DNA of 44,583 bases from Balneolaceae bacterium (lineage in GTDB: Bacteria; Bacteroidota; Rhodothermia; Balneolales; Balneolaceae): contig SLOU01000086.1 in assembly GCA_007132385.1 (NCBI GenBank), positions 1 to 44,583 on the forward strand, read 5' to 3'. Shown piece after piece: positions 1-10,502 of this stretch (within the stretch, counting starts at the first letter, position 1; every line of letters starts with the position of its first letter). A program made the position numbers and the translations under genes. The notes beneath the pieces are model-generated. The model searched no databases and had not been told where the DNA came from. It saw nothing but the letters and a program-made list of their open reading frames with translations.

Positions 1-327
1 CCGATCCAGTGAGTAAACCGGCGGTTTTTGCTGTCCGCCCTTTAGAATAAATGGAGCTGACGAATATACATCCGACAATAATAAAGCACTGATTTTCACT
101 CTCTTGTTATGAAAAATTTGTTCCACACACCGCTCTCCTTCAGCAATAAACTGACCCGATTGATATCGATGTTTCCTGCTTTTAAGTTTACGCCAGTTTT
201 TAACCTGATTTTTGGATACCGGGATCGTCTTCATTGAATGATGGTTTGGGCTGATCCAGTTGGCAATACGCTTTACAGCTTCTATATTTAATCAAAAGAA
301 ACCAGGAATAAAACTGCCACTCAAGTG

Positions 328-1848
328 ATGAAAGAACTTCTTAGCCAACTCGGAATACAGGATGTGAATATCGGAACTTCAACCGGACAAAATTCGATCG
401 GCAGAAAAGACTCCGAGCGTATCACCAGTTTTACCCCGATCGACGGGTCAGCAATAGCAGAAATAACTCTAACAACAAAAAATGACTACAATCATGTAGT
501 GGAAAGCGCACTGAAAGCGTTTAGTGAATGGCGTATGACACCTGCGCCGGCACGGGGTGAAATCGTGCGTCAAATTGGTGATGCTTTGCGGGAGAACAAA
601 GATGCACTCGGCAAGCTGGTCAGCTATGAAAACGGAAAGATCTACCAGGAAGGGCTCGGAGAAGTCCAGGAGATGATCGATATTTGTGATTTTGCGGTTG
701 GCCAATCAAAAATGCTCTATGGCAAAACGATGCATTCCGAACGCCCGCGGCACAGAATGTACGAACAGTGGCATCCGTTGGGTATTGTGGGAATCATCTC
801 GGCTTTCAATTTCCCGGTAGCTGTCTACAGCTGGAATGCAATGATTGCCGCTATATGCGGAAATACCATGATCTGGAAAGGCTCTGAAAAAACCCCCCTT
901 TGCAGTCTGTCGGTTCAAAACATCATTGCGGAAGTACTTAAAAAGAACGATCTGCCGGAAGGAATTTTCAACCTGATAACCGGTGATCGCCATGCCGGAC
1001 AATGGATGAGTAGCGATGAGCGCATTCCTCTTATCTCGGCAACCGGCTCAATTCCGATGGGACGGGAGGTCGGCAAGACTGTAGCAGCCCGCCTGGGCAA
1101 AACGATCTTGGAGCTTGGCGGCAATAACGCAATCATCATATCCAGTCAGGCAGATATAGAAATGGCCGTGCGGGCAACCGTTTTCGGTGCCGTAGGTACA
1201 GCCGGCCAGCGCTGCACTTCCACCCGGCGAATCATCGTACATCAGGAAATCTACGATCAGATCAGGGATCGGCTGGTCAATATCTACCAGAGTATCACGA
1301 TTGGGAATCCCCTGGATGAGAAAACCCTGATTGGGCCACTTATCGATCGGCAAGCTGTAGAAAATATGCAAAAAGCCCTCCAGCGAATTAAAGATGAAGG
1401 AGGCCGTGTGATATATGGTGGAGAAGTCCTGGAAAACACAGAAGGCCATTATGTACAACCTGCCATTGCGGAGGTGGAAAATCATTTCGATATCGTACAG
1501 GAAGAAACGTTCGCACCCATACTCTATCTGATCAAATACCGAGACCTTGATGAAGCGATCGGGTATCAAAACGGCGTTCGGCAGGGACTTAGTTCTGCAA
1601 TGTTCAGCCTGAATGTGCGGGAAATAGAGCGGTTTCTCAGTCATGAAGGCTCCGACTGCGGTATTGCCAATATCAACATCGGAACCAGCGGCGCTGAAAT
1701 CGGCGGGGCTTTTGGCGGTGAGAAAGAGACCGGTGGTGGACGCGAATCGGGGTCTGATGCGTGGAAAGCGTATATGCGCCGGCAAACCAATACGATCAAC
1801 TGGGGGGATGAAATGCCACTGGCACAAGGTATAAAATTTGAAGTTTAA
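328..1848 (+). CDS. Aldehyde dehydrogenase, ALDH7-like (alpha-aminoadipic semialdehyde / piperideine-6-carboxylate dehydrogenase type)
   Basis: ORF with ALDH motifs: ISAFNFPVAVYSWN, LELGGNNAIII, GTAGQRCTSTRRIIVH (catalytic Cys), QEETFAPILYL. ATG at 328 follows an in-frame GTG at 325. Confidence 0.93.
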   Translation: MKELLSQLGIQDVNIGTSTGQNSIGRKDSERITSFTPIDGSAIAEITLTTKNDYNHVVESALKAFSEWRMTPAPARGEIVRQIGDALRENKDALGKLVSYENGKIYQEGLGEVQEMIDICDFAVGQSKMLYGKTMHSERPRHRMYEQWHPLGIVGIISAFNFPVAVYSWNAMIAAICGNTMIWKGSEKTPLCSLSVQNIIAEVLKKNDLPEGIFNLITGDRHAGQWMSSDERIPLISATGSIPMGREVGKTVAARLGKTILELGGNNAIIISSQADIEMAVRATVFGAVGTAGQRCTSTRRIIVHQEIYDQIRDRLVNIYQSITIGNPLDEKTLIGPLIDRQAVENMQKALQRIKDEGGRVIYGGEVLENTEGHYVQPAIAEVENHFDIVQEETFAPILYLIKYRDLDEAIGYQNGVRQGLSSAMFSLNVREIERFLSHEGSDCGIANINIGTSGAEIGGAFGGEKETGGGRESGSDAWKAYMRRQTNTINWGDEMPLAQGIKFEV

Positions 1849-2001
1849 CAAACCCTTCCCGCATATTAACTCCTTAAAGCGTCGAAAAGCTGTCTAATCA
1901 GCATGAATGCCTAAAATTTTATCTAAAAAATGGATGTAATATTCGCAAACCCTGAATCGTATCATAAACAGGTCCCTGGCCGTAAACCAGTTTTGTTCTG
2001 T

Positions 2002-3357
2002 ATGAAATCCATCTATAATTTTTTATCACTTTTGATCGGATTGACCCTGTTTCTGAGCCTGTCTCTTCAGGGCCAGACACTCGGCGAGGTCGACCGTGAG
2101 AGACTCGATGCCTTCTTTACACACCTCGTTGAAAACAACCGTTTTATGGGGAGTGTGGTTGTCATGGACGGAAATGAGGTGGTTTTTTCAGAGGCATACG
2201 GGTTTATCGATTCGGATCGAACTCCGGCAGAACCATCCACGATATATCGTATCGGCTCAATCAGCAAAACCTATACAGCTGCCATGATTTTACAACTCAT
2301 TGAGCAGGGTGAGCTTGGCCGCACTACTACCCTTGACAGGTTCTATCCGATGATTCCCAATGCCGAATCGATTACCATCGAACATCTGCTGAGGCATCAG
2401 TCCGGTTTGGTTAATTTCACCAACGAACCGGAATACATGTACTTCTATACGAGTCAGGAATCCCGTGAAAATTTGATAGAACGGTTTGTGGAGTACGGTA
2501 CCAATTTCGATCCCGGAGAGCGTTCCGAATACAGTAATACCGGTTACGTACTTCTCGGTTATATCATCGAGGATGTGACAGGGATGCACTATTCTGAAGC
2601 CCTTCAGGAGATGATCAATGAGTCTCTTGGGTTCACCTCCACCCGTTTTGGATCTGAAATCCGGACAAACCAGGGTGAAGCCGTATCTTTTAATTACACG
2701 GGCCAGTGGGAGGAAGCTCCTCAAACCTATATGGATATACCCCACGGGGCAGGAGCCGTTACCGCCACAGCCGGAGAAACAGCTCGTTTTTTTCGTGCGT
2801 TGATTCTTGGTGAACTTTTATCCGAGGAAAGCCTGATTGAAATGGCACGTATTGAAAACGGTTACGGTATGGGCTTGATAGAACTTACTTTTCAAAATAC
2901 ATTCGGTTTTGGACACACCGGCGGAATTGATGGATTTCAATCCATGGCCGGCCATTTTCCGGATGATGATCTTACCTTCTCGATATTGGGGAATGCCCTG
3001 AATTACAGCATCAATGAAATAACCACCGGCCTGTTGAGAATCAGTTATGATATGGATTTTGATTTCCCGGAATTCGAAGAGGGAAGCGTTGAACTGGCCG
3101 AAGAAGATCTGAATAAATACACTGGACGGTTTACTTCCGGCCAGCTTCCGATGAATATTCATATTTTCAGGCAAAACGGCATTCTGATGGCCCAGGCTAC
3201 CGGCCAAAGTGCTTTCCCTCTCTCTGCAACCAGCGAAACCGTACTGAGATTCGATCAAGCCGGTATCATCATGGAATTCGGAGAACTGCAGGGTGGTGAA
3301 TATCAGGTTTTTCTGTTGCAGCAGGCCGGTGTAGAATACAGGTTTTCAAGGGAATAA
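2002..3357 (+). CDS. Secreted serine hydrolase, beta-lactamase/class C PBP family
   Basis: SxxK motif (GSISKTYTAAM), YSN motif (EYSNTGYVLLGYIIE), HTGG (FGHTGGIDGF). N-terminal signal peptide if started at 2002; the ORF track starts at 1930. Confidence 0.88.
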   Translation: MKSIYNFLSLLIGLTLFLSLSLQGQTLGEVDRERLDAFFTHLVENNRFMGSVVVMDGNEVVFSEAYGFIDSDRTPAEPSTIYRIGSISKTYTAAMILQLIEQGELGRTTTLDRFYPMIPNAESITIEHLLRHQSGLVNFTNEPEYMYFYTSQESRENLIERFVEYGTNFDPGERSEYSNTGYVLLGYIIEDVTGMHYSEALQEMINESLGFTSTRFGSEIRTNQGEAVSFNYTGQWEEAPQTYMDIPHGAGAVTATAGETARFFRALILGELLSEESLIEMARIENGYGMGLIELTFQNTFGFGHTGGIDGFQSMAGHFPDDDLTFSILGNALNYSINEITTGLLRISYDMDFDFPEFEEGSVELAEEDLNKYTGRFTSGQLPMNIHIFRQNGILMAQATGQSAFPLSATSETVLRFDQAGIIMEFGELQGGEYQVFLLQQAGVEYRFSRE

Positions 3358-3365
3358 AAATCAGA

Positions 3366-4049
3366 CTATTCCTGTTTGTGGTCCATCATCCGGTCAATGA
3401 CTTTAAAACTTTCGGGGCCATACTGGAAGAGTAAATCGTAGAGGCAGCACCAGGGTTTAAAATCATCAAAATGCTGCCGGTATTCCGGATGTTTGAAAGC
3501 AGGTTCGGATCGCAGAGTGGCCTGTCGCTGGTAATGACGAGAATCGTGCTCTTGAAATAACGTTTTTGCCGACATATTTCTGGCAAATTCATCCGGATCA
3601 CGGGTATATTCTTCCAGCTTGCTTGCCAGTATCTCTTTCCCCCTGAATTCCAGTTCCAAAAACCGTAAAAGCCGACGCCTCAAAAACAAAACAAATGGAA
3701 GCAGGTATTCATGATCAGCTCCTATCCTGAAATCCGCTTCAACTTCAGGTTCATAATAATCGAAATAGACACTGTTTCGGTAGTTGAACTTTAAAGCCCG
3801 CAAGACCGGATCGATCCATTCATACTCCTGATCAATACGTACATTACGAATCTGTTTTTTCCGGTCTTCCGTTCTGACCGGTATATTGATGTATTGTGTT
3901 CCCTCCGGAGTACGAATCAGGGCACGGTGAACCCTGCCTTTTCTTGACCACCTTTCAGTATCCTGCAGTACAATGATATCAGACTGCAACATGACAGACA
4001 GGTCGTACAAATTTGGTGCAAATACCGGTTGTAAAAGGGCAAGTTTCAA
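3366..4049 (-). CDS. WbqC-like family protein
   Basis: N-terminal LALLQPVFAPNLYDLSVMLQSDIIVLQDTERWSRKGRVHRALI is typical of WbqC-like proteins. TTG start overlaps the stop of the upstream antiporter gene by 4 nt. Confidence 0.82.
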   Translation of the reverse strand: MKLALLQPVFAPNLYDLSVMLQSDIIVLQDTERWSRKGRVHRALIRTPEGTQYINIPVRTEDRKKQIRNVRIDQEYEWIDPVLRALKFNYRNSVYFDYYEPEVEADFRIGADHEYLLPFVLFLRRRLLRFLELEFRGKEILASKLEEYTRDPDEFARNMSAKTLFQEHDSRHYQRQATLRSEPAFKHPEYRQHFDDFKPWCCLYDLLFQYGPESFKVIDRMMDHKQE

Positions 4050-5827
4050 TCGACAGACTCCGGGTCTTCACCAAATGTTCGAAGGATGAAATAAAGGATG
4101 ATCAAACCAGCAAGTATTCCCCATACCGGGTGCAGCCACTCGAATGCGGCCGGAAGCTCACCCACGACGAGGGCGACAAGGGCCACTACTACCGCATACG
4201 GAAGCTGTGTATTGACATGATCGATCAGATCACATGCAGACGACATGGAACTGATTACCGTCGTATCGGAGATCGGTGAACAGTGGTCTCCAAAAACAGC
4301 TCCTGCCATTACACTGCTGACCGAACCAAGAAGAATTCCATAATGCTCTCCGCCGGCAAATCCGACTCCCGCTCCCATTGCAACGGCCAGCGGTACAACT
4401 ACAGGAAACAGGATCGCCATGGTTCCCCATGATGTACCGGTCGAAAAAGCTGTAATTGCAGCGATGAAAAAGACCAGTCCGGGCAAAAGCATCATCGGCA
4501 GCGTATCCTCAAGCAGCGATGCCAGGTAGGTGCCCGTTCCCACTTCCTGTGTAACACCTCCTAATCCCCAGGCAAGTACCAGGATAATCACAGCCATCAA
4601 CATCGACTGCATCCCCCCTACCATCGATTCAAGTGCCTGTGTCACAGTCAGTACCTTTTGAAAAATAACCAGGGCAATGGCAACGGCACATCCGGCAAAC
4701 GATGCCCAAAGAAGGGAAGCGAACGGATCTGCATCCCCGATAATATTGATCAGAGTCCGTTCACCCGGATCCAGGCCGGCTGCCCCCGTCGAATACAACC
4801 CATAGAGTGCCACAACAATCACAGCTACTACCGGGATAACGGCATTATGCCATTTTCTTGGTGTTCCTTCTCTAGGCTGCAACGATTCCAGACTGGTGTC
4901 GGCGGCCGGCATCGAACCCGGACGCAAAACACCACCCCCTGTAACGGCTCTTCGTTCAGCTTTCAGCATCGGTCCGAAATCTCTTCTCATCACGATAACC
5001 ATCAACACGAAAATAAGAGCCAGAATCGGGTAGAAAAGATAGGGGATAGAATGCAGGAAAATCAAAAATGCATTCTCGGCCCCTGCCTGTAATTGTTCGG
5101 CCAAAACGACATCATCGGTTTGTTGGGCAAGGCTTGCCAGTGAATTCTGAATCTGTGTTATTTCAAATCCGATCCATGTTGTCAGTATGGCAATCACTGC
5201 AAGTGGAGCTGCTGTAGAATCAACAATATAAGCAAGCTTTTCCCGGGAAATCTTCAGGCGGTCGGTCATCGGACGCAAGGCATTTCCACGGATCAGCGTG
5301 TTTGCATAATCATCGAAGAAAAGAAAAAAAGCAGATATCCAGGTATATAGCTGCCCGGAAAAACGGTCTTTTGCAAATTTTTGCAGCAGGTCTACCACTC
5401 CCTGCGTACCACCTCCGCGCGACATCACCCCAACCATGCCTCCCAATAAAAGACTAAAAACGATAATTGCGATATGATCGGCATCAACCAGGGCTTCAAC
5501 CAGGAATTCAAGTGAGCGTGAAGTCCCGCTGAATGGATCATACCCTGTGATAAACAGTGCCCCGATCCATATTCCGGCAAACAAAGACAGAATCACTTCT
5601 CTCGTAATCAGGGCAAAACCGATCGCAACCAGGGGTGGAACAATACTTATCCATGATCCGTAAAAACTTTCGGTATCATCTGTCTCCTCTGCCCATGCAA
5701 AAAGGTCAAGCCAGCCAAATAGCGCCATCAATCCGAAAGCAAGTATTACCGCAATAGTGAATTTTTTCATCCAGTTGATTCGGTTCGTTAGATTGCCGGA
5801 AAATAGCGAGTTTTGAATATATTTCAA
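4046..5827 (-). CDS. Na+/H+ antiporter NhaC family protein
   Basis: Multi-pass membrane protein with FFDDYANTLIRGNALRPMTDRLKISREKLAYIVDSTAAP, FSTGTSWGTMAILFPVV and GAVFGDHCSPISDTTVISS, all typical of NhaC-family transporters. MKKFT at about 5770 is an alternative start. Confidence 0.93.
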   Translation of the reverse strand: MKYIQNSLFSGNLTNRINWMKKFTIAVILAFGLMALFGWLDLFAWAEETDDTESFYGSWISIVPPLVAIGFALITREVILSLFAGIWIGALFITGYDPFSGTSRSLEFLVEALVDADHIAIIVFSLLLGGMVGVMSRGGGTQGVVDLLQKFAKDRFSGQLYTWISAFFLFFDDYANTLIRGNALRPMTDRLKISREKLAYIVDSTAAPLAVIAILTTWIGFEITQIQNSLASLAQQTDDVVLAEQLQAGAENAFLIFLHSIPYLFYPILALIFVLMVIVMRRDFGPMLKAERRAVTGGGVLRPGSMPAADTSLESLQPREGTPRKWHNAVIPVVAVIVVALYGLYSTGAAGLDPGERTLINIIGDADPFASLLWASFAGCAVAIALVIFQKVLTVTQALESMVGGMQSMLMAVIILVLAWGLGGVTQEVGTGTYLASLLEDTLPMMLLPGLVFFIAAITAFSTGTSWGTMAILFPVVVPLAVAMGAGVGFAGGEHYGILLGSVSSVMAGAVFGDHCSPISDTTVISSMSSACDLIDHVNTQLPYAVVVALVALVVGELPAAFEWLHPVWGILAGLIILYFILRTFGEDPESVD

Positions 5828-5902
5828 GAAGTTCGAATTACAGGCTATATTATATCTGTACCGAAATCTTCAAAATTACAGTAATAACGAACGGGATGTA
5901 CG

Positions 5903-6583
5903 TTGTCTGGAAGCAGCAAAGCAAATCGTAAATTTAAATACCGGCGTAACAAACTGGTTGAGAAACTTCGTTCAAAAGGGATTCATGATGAATCCGTACT
6001 TTCGGCAATCAATAAAATTCCAAGGCATCTCTTTGTAGATACGGCTCTTGAAAACCGCGCCTATGAAGATTCTGCACTTCCGATCGGCAAGGGACAGACG
6101 ATCTCCCAGCCCTATACAGTTGCTGCCCAAACGGAATTGCTCAATGTAAAACAGGGTGAAAAAGTGCTTGAAATCGGTACCGGTTCGGGATATCAGGCAG
6201 CAATACTATGCGAGATGCGCGCTGATGTTTACACGATTGAACGGCACAAAGAGCTCTACCACAATGCACGCGAGATTCTGCAGTACCTGGGATACCGATT
6301 GAGGTTTAAACTTGGCGACGGCACCCTGGGCTGGTCGGCCTATGCCCCCTACGACTGTATTGTCGTTACAGCCGGGGCGCCGGTTGTTCCCGACGAATTA
6401 ATCAAACAGTTAAAACTAATGGGCAGATTAGTTGTGCCGGTTGGCGATCATGAAAAACAGAAAATGATACGCATTACCCGCATTTCGGAAGATGCGTATG
6501 AGGAAGAACACTTTAACAATTTCAAGTTTGTACCACTGATTGGGAAAAAAGGATGGGAAGAGGGACGCAGCACCGATACGTAG
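5903..6583 (+). CDS. pcm: Protein-L-isoaspartate O-methyltransferase
   Basis: PRHLFVDTALENRAYEDSALPIGKGQTISQPYTVA and VLEIGTGSGYQAAIL motifs; probable TTG start. Confidence 0.93.
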   Translation: MSGSSKANRKFKYRRNKLVEKLRSKGIHDESVLSAINKIPRHLFVDTALENRAYEDSALPIGKGQTISQPYTVAAQTELLNVKQGEKVLEIGTGSGYQAAILCEMRADVYTIERHKELYHNAREILQYLGYRLRFKLGDGTLGWSAYAPYDCIVVTAGAPVVPDELIKQLKLMGRLVVPVGDHEKQKMIRITRISEDAYEEEHFNNFKFVPLIGKKGWEEGRSTDT

Positions 6584-6620
6584 GAGCCACATTCTGAGTT
6601 CCCTGCCTGTATATTCTGCT

Positions 6621-8981
6621 TCATCTCACTTGCACATTCGACGGAGGCTCCTGCCCCAGAAGATGCCGTACAAAATAGTTCCAGGTGATCCGCAGATTGT
6701 ACGGTTCATTGGCATAACCGTGGCCCCTGTTTGGAAAAACCATCAGGTCGAAGTCTTTATTGTTTCGAATCAATTCCTCCACTACCTGGAGTGTCATATT
6801 GGGATGTACATTTGCATCCATCGTTCCATATGAAATCAGCAGTTTGCCTTCCAGATTTTCTGCCAGTAATTGATTGGCCTGATTCGTATAGGTATCTCCG
6901 TCTTCCTCGTCAAGCTCATACAGCAAACCCTGGTATTTTTCACCCCAATAATAGGTGTATCCACGATTGTCGTGGTTTCCTGCACTCGCCACTCCTACTT
7001 TGAAAAATTCAGGAAACTGAAACATTGCTGCAGCAGTAGCAAAACCTCCTCCTGAATGACCGTACATTCCGGCCCGTTTAATATCGATCCAAACATACCG
7101 CTCGGCTAACTGTTTCATCGCCGTCACCTGGTCTTCCAGGCCGTTATCTGCCATATCCCCAAACCAAAGGGTATGAAAATCCTTCGACCTGTATGGAGTA
7201 CCGAAGGCATCTATCTGAACGACTATAAACCCGAGTTCCGCCAGTGCATGTGCCTGACCTCGCCGTGACGCAGTAAAACTGCGGGTACCGACACTACCCG
7301 TTTGCGGACCCGGATAGATGGAGTTGATAATCGGGTACTTTTTTTCGGGGTCAAAATCGGAAGGCTTATAGAGCAGTCCGTAGATATCAGTTACCCCGTC
7401 ACGAGCTTTCACACTAAAAGGTTCCGGTGACCGGAATCCGAGGGATTCTAATTCACTCAGGTCAGCTTCCTCCAACTCCATGTGAGTCTGGCCAGATTGT
7501 TGCTTTAAAACTGTCACCGGGGCGTTTTGCGGCTGTGACCATGTAGTTGTGAAATAAGAGCCGGTTGGCGACACATGAACCTGATGATTGGCATTCTCCT
7601 GTGTAAGCAGTTCAAGCCCGCTCCCGTCAAAATTCACCCTGTACAAGTGATTGAAATAGGGATCTCGTCCATCTTCCTTTCCCACAGCCGTAAACAGAAT
7701 GGTTCGCCTTTCATGATCGAGCCGAAGTATATCTATGACATTCCACTCTCCGTCCGTAATACGGTTTTTTCGCTCACCGGAGGTAAGGTCATGAAGATAG
7801 AGATGTCCCCAGTTATCCGCCCGTGTAAACCAAATAAATTCGTTGCTGTCGTGCAAAACCCTCCAGTTGGGCACTCCCCTGGAGGAGAGATTGGATTCAA
7901 AAAACGGTTCATCAGTCTCGGAATAAATTTCGGATACCTCACCAGATGAAGGATCAGCAGTGAAAAGTGTAACGGAACTGTAGTCGCGCGAGGTAACAAC
8001 AAATGCGAGTTTTTCACCATCACTGCTCCATTCCACATCGGCCCAGTTCCCTTCCCTTGTCAGCCCGCAACAATTCGACGTACGCTGATGCGAAGGTTCT
8101 ACGTCGAGCCTCACCACTTCCCGGGATTCTACATCAATAACTACTCTTTCCAGCATCGGAACCTCCACATCTCCCGGCAAAGCATACGGCCAGTAGTCGA
8201 GAGAAGGTCGACCGGTTTGGGTTCGAATCAGCGGCATTTTTTCCACTTCACGCTCGTCCTGTTGAAATGTGGCAATTCGACGGGAATCCGGAGACCACAA
8301 CAAAATCGGATTATCCCCCCGTGTCCATCCCTGTGAATTGGTTGCATAACCGTAATAGGCTTCACCATCACTGGTAAGCTGAAGCTCTTTTTCCTCCCGG
8401 TGATCGTAAACCCAGAGGTTGTAATCCCGAATAAATGCCGAATATGCCCCATCGGGGGAATCAACTGAATTGGAAATGCGCTTACGCTTATTTTCCGATT
8501 CCTCGCACCGGTAAATGACAATATCACAACTCCAGATATTTCCGTTACGGTAAAAACGGATCGATCTCAGTTCATAGCCATATTCGAAGGAATTGAACGG
8601 CAGATTGTAGGGTCTGATCCGGGTCTCCATCTCATCAGAAAGTACACCTGCCAAACGCTCGTGATCAAAAGCAGGCTCACGTTGCCCGGCAGCCGGATTC
8701 ACATGATAAAATTTGCGTCCTTCTGGAATTTCTACCCGGTACCAAAACTGATCATCATCCACCCAGTTTGGCTCAACGGATGAACGGAACAGTTTCCGAT
8801 TCAGATGCCAGGACAGAAACTGCGAAGCCCGCTCGTAATCTTCTGCAGTAACTTCAGGCTCATCCGGAACGGTGGAGCGGACTTCCGTAACAGCAGCCTG
8901 CTCAGCAGATGCACACCCGTTGGCAGCAAGCAATGGGAAAAATAAAACAGCGATCAGCCAATAAAGTATCTTTTCACTCAT
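6621..8981 (-). CDS. S9 family peptidase (DPP-IV-like prolyl oligopeptidase), probable lipoprotein
   Basis: N-terminal beta-propeller region (DPP_IV_N-like) plus alpha/beta hydrolase with nucleophile GHSGGGFAT and C-terminal NRGHGY. Lipobox-like LLAANGC near the N-terminus. Confidence 0.9.
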   Translation of the reverse strand: MSEKILYWLIAVLFFPLLAANGCASAEQAAVTEVRSTVPDEPEVTAEDYERASQFLSWHLNRKLFRSSVEPNWVDDDQFWYRVEIPEGRKFYHVNPAAGQREPAFDHERLAGVLSDEMETRIRPYNLPFNSFEYGYELRSIRFYRNGNIWSCDIVIYRCEESENKRKRISNSVDSPDGAYSAFIRDYNLWVYDHREEKELQLTSDGEAYYGYATNSQGWTRGDNPILLWSPDSRRIATFQQDEREVEKMPLIRTQTGRPSLDYWPYALPGDVEVPMLERVVIDVESREVVRLDVEPSHQRTSNCCGLTREGNWADVEWSSDGEKLAFVVTSRDYSSVTLFTADPSSGEVSEIYSETDEPFFESNLSSRGVPNWRVLHDSNEFIWFTRADNWGHLYLHDLTSGERKNRITDGEWNVIDILRLDHERRTILFTAVGKEDGRDPYFNHLYRVNFDGSGLELLTQENANHQVHVSPTGSYFTTTWSQPQNAPVTVLKQQSGQTHMELEEADLSELESLGFRSPEPFSVKARDGVTDIYGLLYKPSDFDPEKKYPIINSIYPGPQTGSVGTRSFTASRRGQAHALAELGFIVVQIDAFGTPYRSKDFHTLWFGDMADNGLEDQVTAMKQLAERYVWIDIKRAGMYGHSGGGFATAAAMFQFPEFFKVGVASAGNHDNRGYTYYWGEKYQGLLYELDEEDGDTYTNQANQLLAENLEGKLLISYGTMDANVHPNMTLQVVEELIRNNKDFDLMVFPNRGHGYANEPYNLRITWNYFVRHLLGQEPPSNVQVR

Positions 8982-9229
8982 ATCAGAACGTCTGGTTTAA
9001 ATTTTGTTTAAGAGAGAAAGGATACTGCAACTGATTATAGAATTCCAGTAGGGATACGATAAAAATCAGCCAGCTAACCCCCTATCGGTCACTGAACCGG
9101 GGGGAAGAGACTGGAGAGATAGAACTGAACACAATCCCAGAGATGATCTATCCGGTGAAGATGAAGCCAGAAAGTTTTGATCATCACCCGGTAAACCCGA
9201 CGGTCGAATCTCAATTGAAACAATTTACA

Positions 9230-10471
9230 TCAGAGTTCCAGAAACCAAAAGAACGTCTCCTGAAGGTATACTGCAACTGACGAAAGATGTGTGCCGTTTT
9301 GAACGGTTATGAATTCGAGATTACCGGAACCTGCATCCTCCAGATTTTGTGCCGATTGCAGGGCTTCACTATAGGGCAGGATCTCGTCATCCTCGCCGTG
9401 ATAGATCCGCAGAGGAATTTCTACACGAAATGAAGAAAGGTCGTTATCGGACAGGATAGAGCGAAACTCACTTTCCTGGCCGGATACCGTATTACTTGTA
9501 ATAAAATTATTCCGGAAACTGTTCAGCAGCAGATCACTTGTCACGTGGGTAAGCCTCTCTGCGATCTCATTGCCGAAGAACCCTCCCCTGAAAAGCTGAT
9601 CATTAACTATAATATTATCATATGGGCTATTGAGAAAGGACCCAAGCGTACGGTCCGGGAAATAAGTGTTACGGTATGCTTTAAGAAAGTAAACGTAAAA
9701 CGGTGAAAAAGAGAGTTCATCCTGTTCCAAAAGGGTTTCCGCCAGAGCCTCCAGATTGTAGGCCCCTCCTCCGACCGACGCTGCTTTTACTTCAAATCTT
9801 CCTGATGCATCTGCTTCAATGCCGCGCAATAATGCCATGGCCGTAGAAGCTCCCTGAGAGTAACCAGTGACAAAAAGGTCATTGTTCCACAAAATCTCTG
9901 CATCTTCGGTGAGATCCATAGCAGCCAAGAGCATATCGTAGGCAACCACCTCATCAGAAACCGTGATCATATAGGGATGAAAAAGGCTGCTGCTTTCTCC
10001 CCAGCCCAGCAAATCGGGCATCACGGTAATAAATCCTGCAGAGGCCATTACAGGGGCAAAATTGGCCCAAACCATATTGGATTGATCCGGATTATTGAGG
10101 TTCACGTTGGACGGAGCTTCCAATTCATGAAAAATGGTACTTCGATGAAGGCTTACCATCCTGGATGCACCGCTGCGATTCGGCGCCAGTACTACCCCCG
10201 ATGCCTGAACCTGATCACCGACTGGTGTTTCCGTCCTGTAGACAACCCGGTAGACGACCACATCATGAGCCAGAAAAGCCGAAAGCTCGGATGGATAAAT
10301 ATTCGATATCTGATCCGATGTCAGTGTCCCGAGCTCGTTGTACGAAACCAGCCTGTCAAAAAGAACAACATCACCATTGTCCTCTTCAAAGAAATCGCAT
10401 CCGGCAGTCAGTATTAACAATATGGCCAGTAGTAAGTACCGGCATTTCCAGTCGCCGAATTTTCTTTTCAT
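9230..10471 (-). CDS. Alpha/beta hydrolase lipoprotein (secretory lipase-like)
   Basis: Lipobox LILTAGC; GYSQG nucleophile elbow; GEDDEILPYSEALQ and NGTHLSS acid/His regions. Confidence 0.82.
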   Translation of the reverse strand: MKRKFGDWKCRYLLLAILLILTAGCDFFEEDNGDVVLFDRLVSYNELGTLTSDQISNIYPSELSAFLAHDVVVYRVVYRTETPVGDQVQASGVVLAPNRSGASRMVSLHRSTIFHELEAPSNVNLNNPDQSNMVWANFAPVMASAGFITVMPDLLGWGESSSLFHPYMITVSDEVVAYDMLLAAMDLTEDAEILWNNDLFVTGYSQGASTAMALLRGIEADASGRFEVKAASVGGGAYNLEALAETLLEQDELSFSPFYVYFLKAYRNTYFPDRTLGSFLNSPYDNIIVNDQLFRGGFFGNEIAERLTHVTSDLLLNSFRNNFITSNTVSGQESEFRSILSDNDLSSFRVEIPLRIYHGEDDEILPYSEALQSAQNLEDAGSGNLEFITVQNGTHLSSVAVYLQETFFWFLEL

Positions 10472-10502
10472 CAGGGTCTGTTTTTAAATATTGGGGTTGA
10501 TA

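Noticed and set aside
109-237. 42-codon ORF MKNLFHTPLSFSNKLTRLISMFPAFKFTPVFNLIFGYRDRLH upstream of the aldehyde dehydrogenase
   Set aside because: Short, no recognised motif, and no supporting context in the window.
1048-1851. 267-aa minus-strand ORF opposite the aldehyde dehydrogenase
   Set aside because: Antisense shadow of a clear ALDH gene; no family motifs.
9075-9110. Hairpin ccccctatcggtcactgaaccgggggg as a terminator of the lipase gene
   Set aside because: Stem has a bulge and no T tract on either side; too weak to call.
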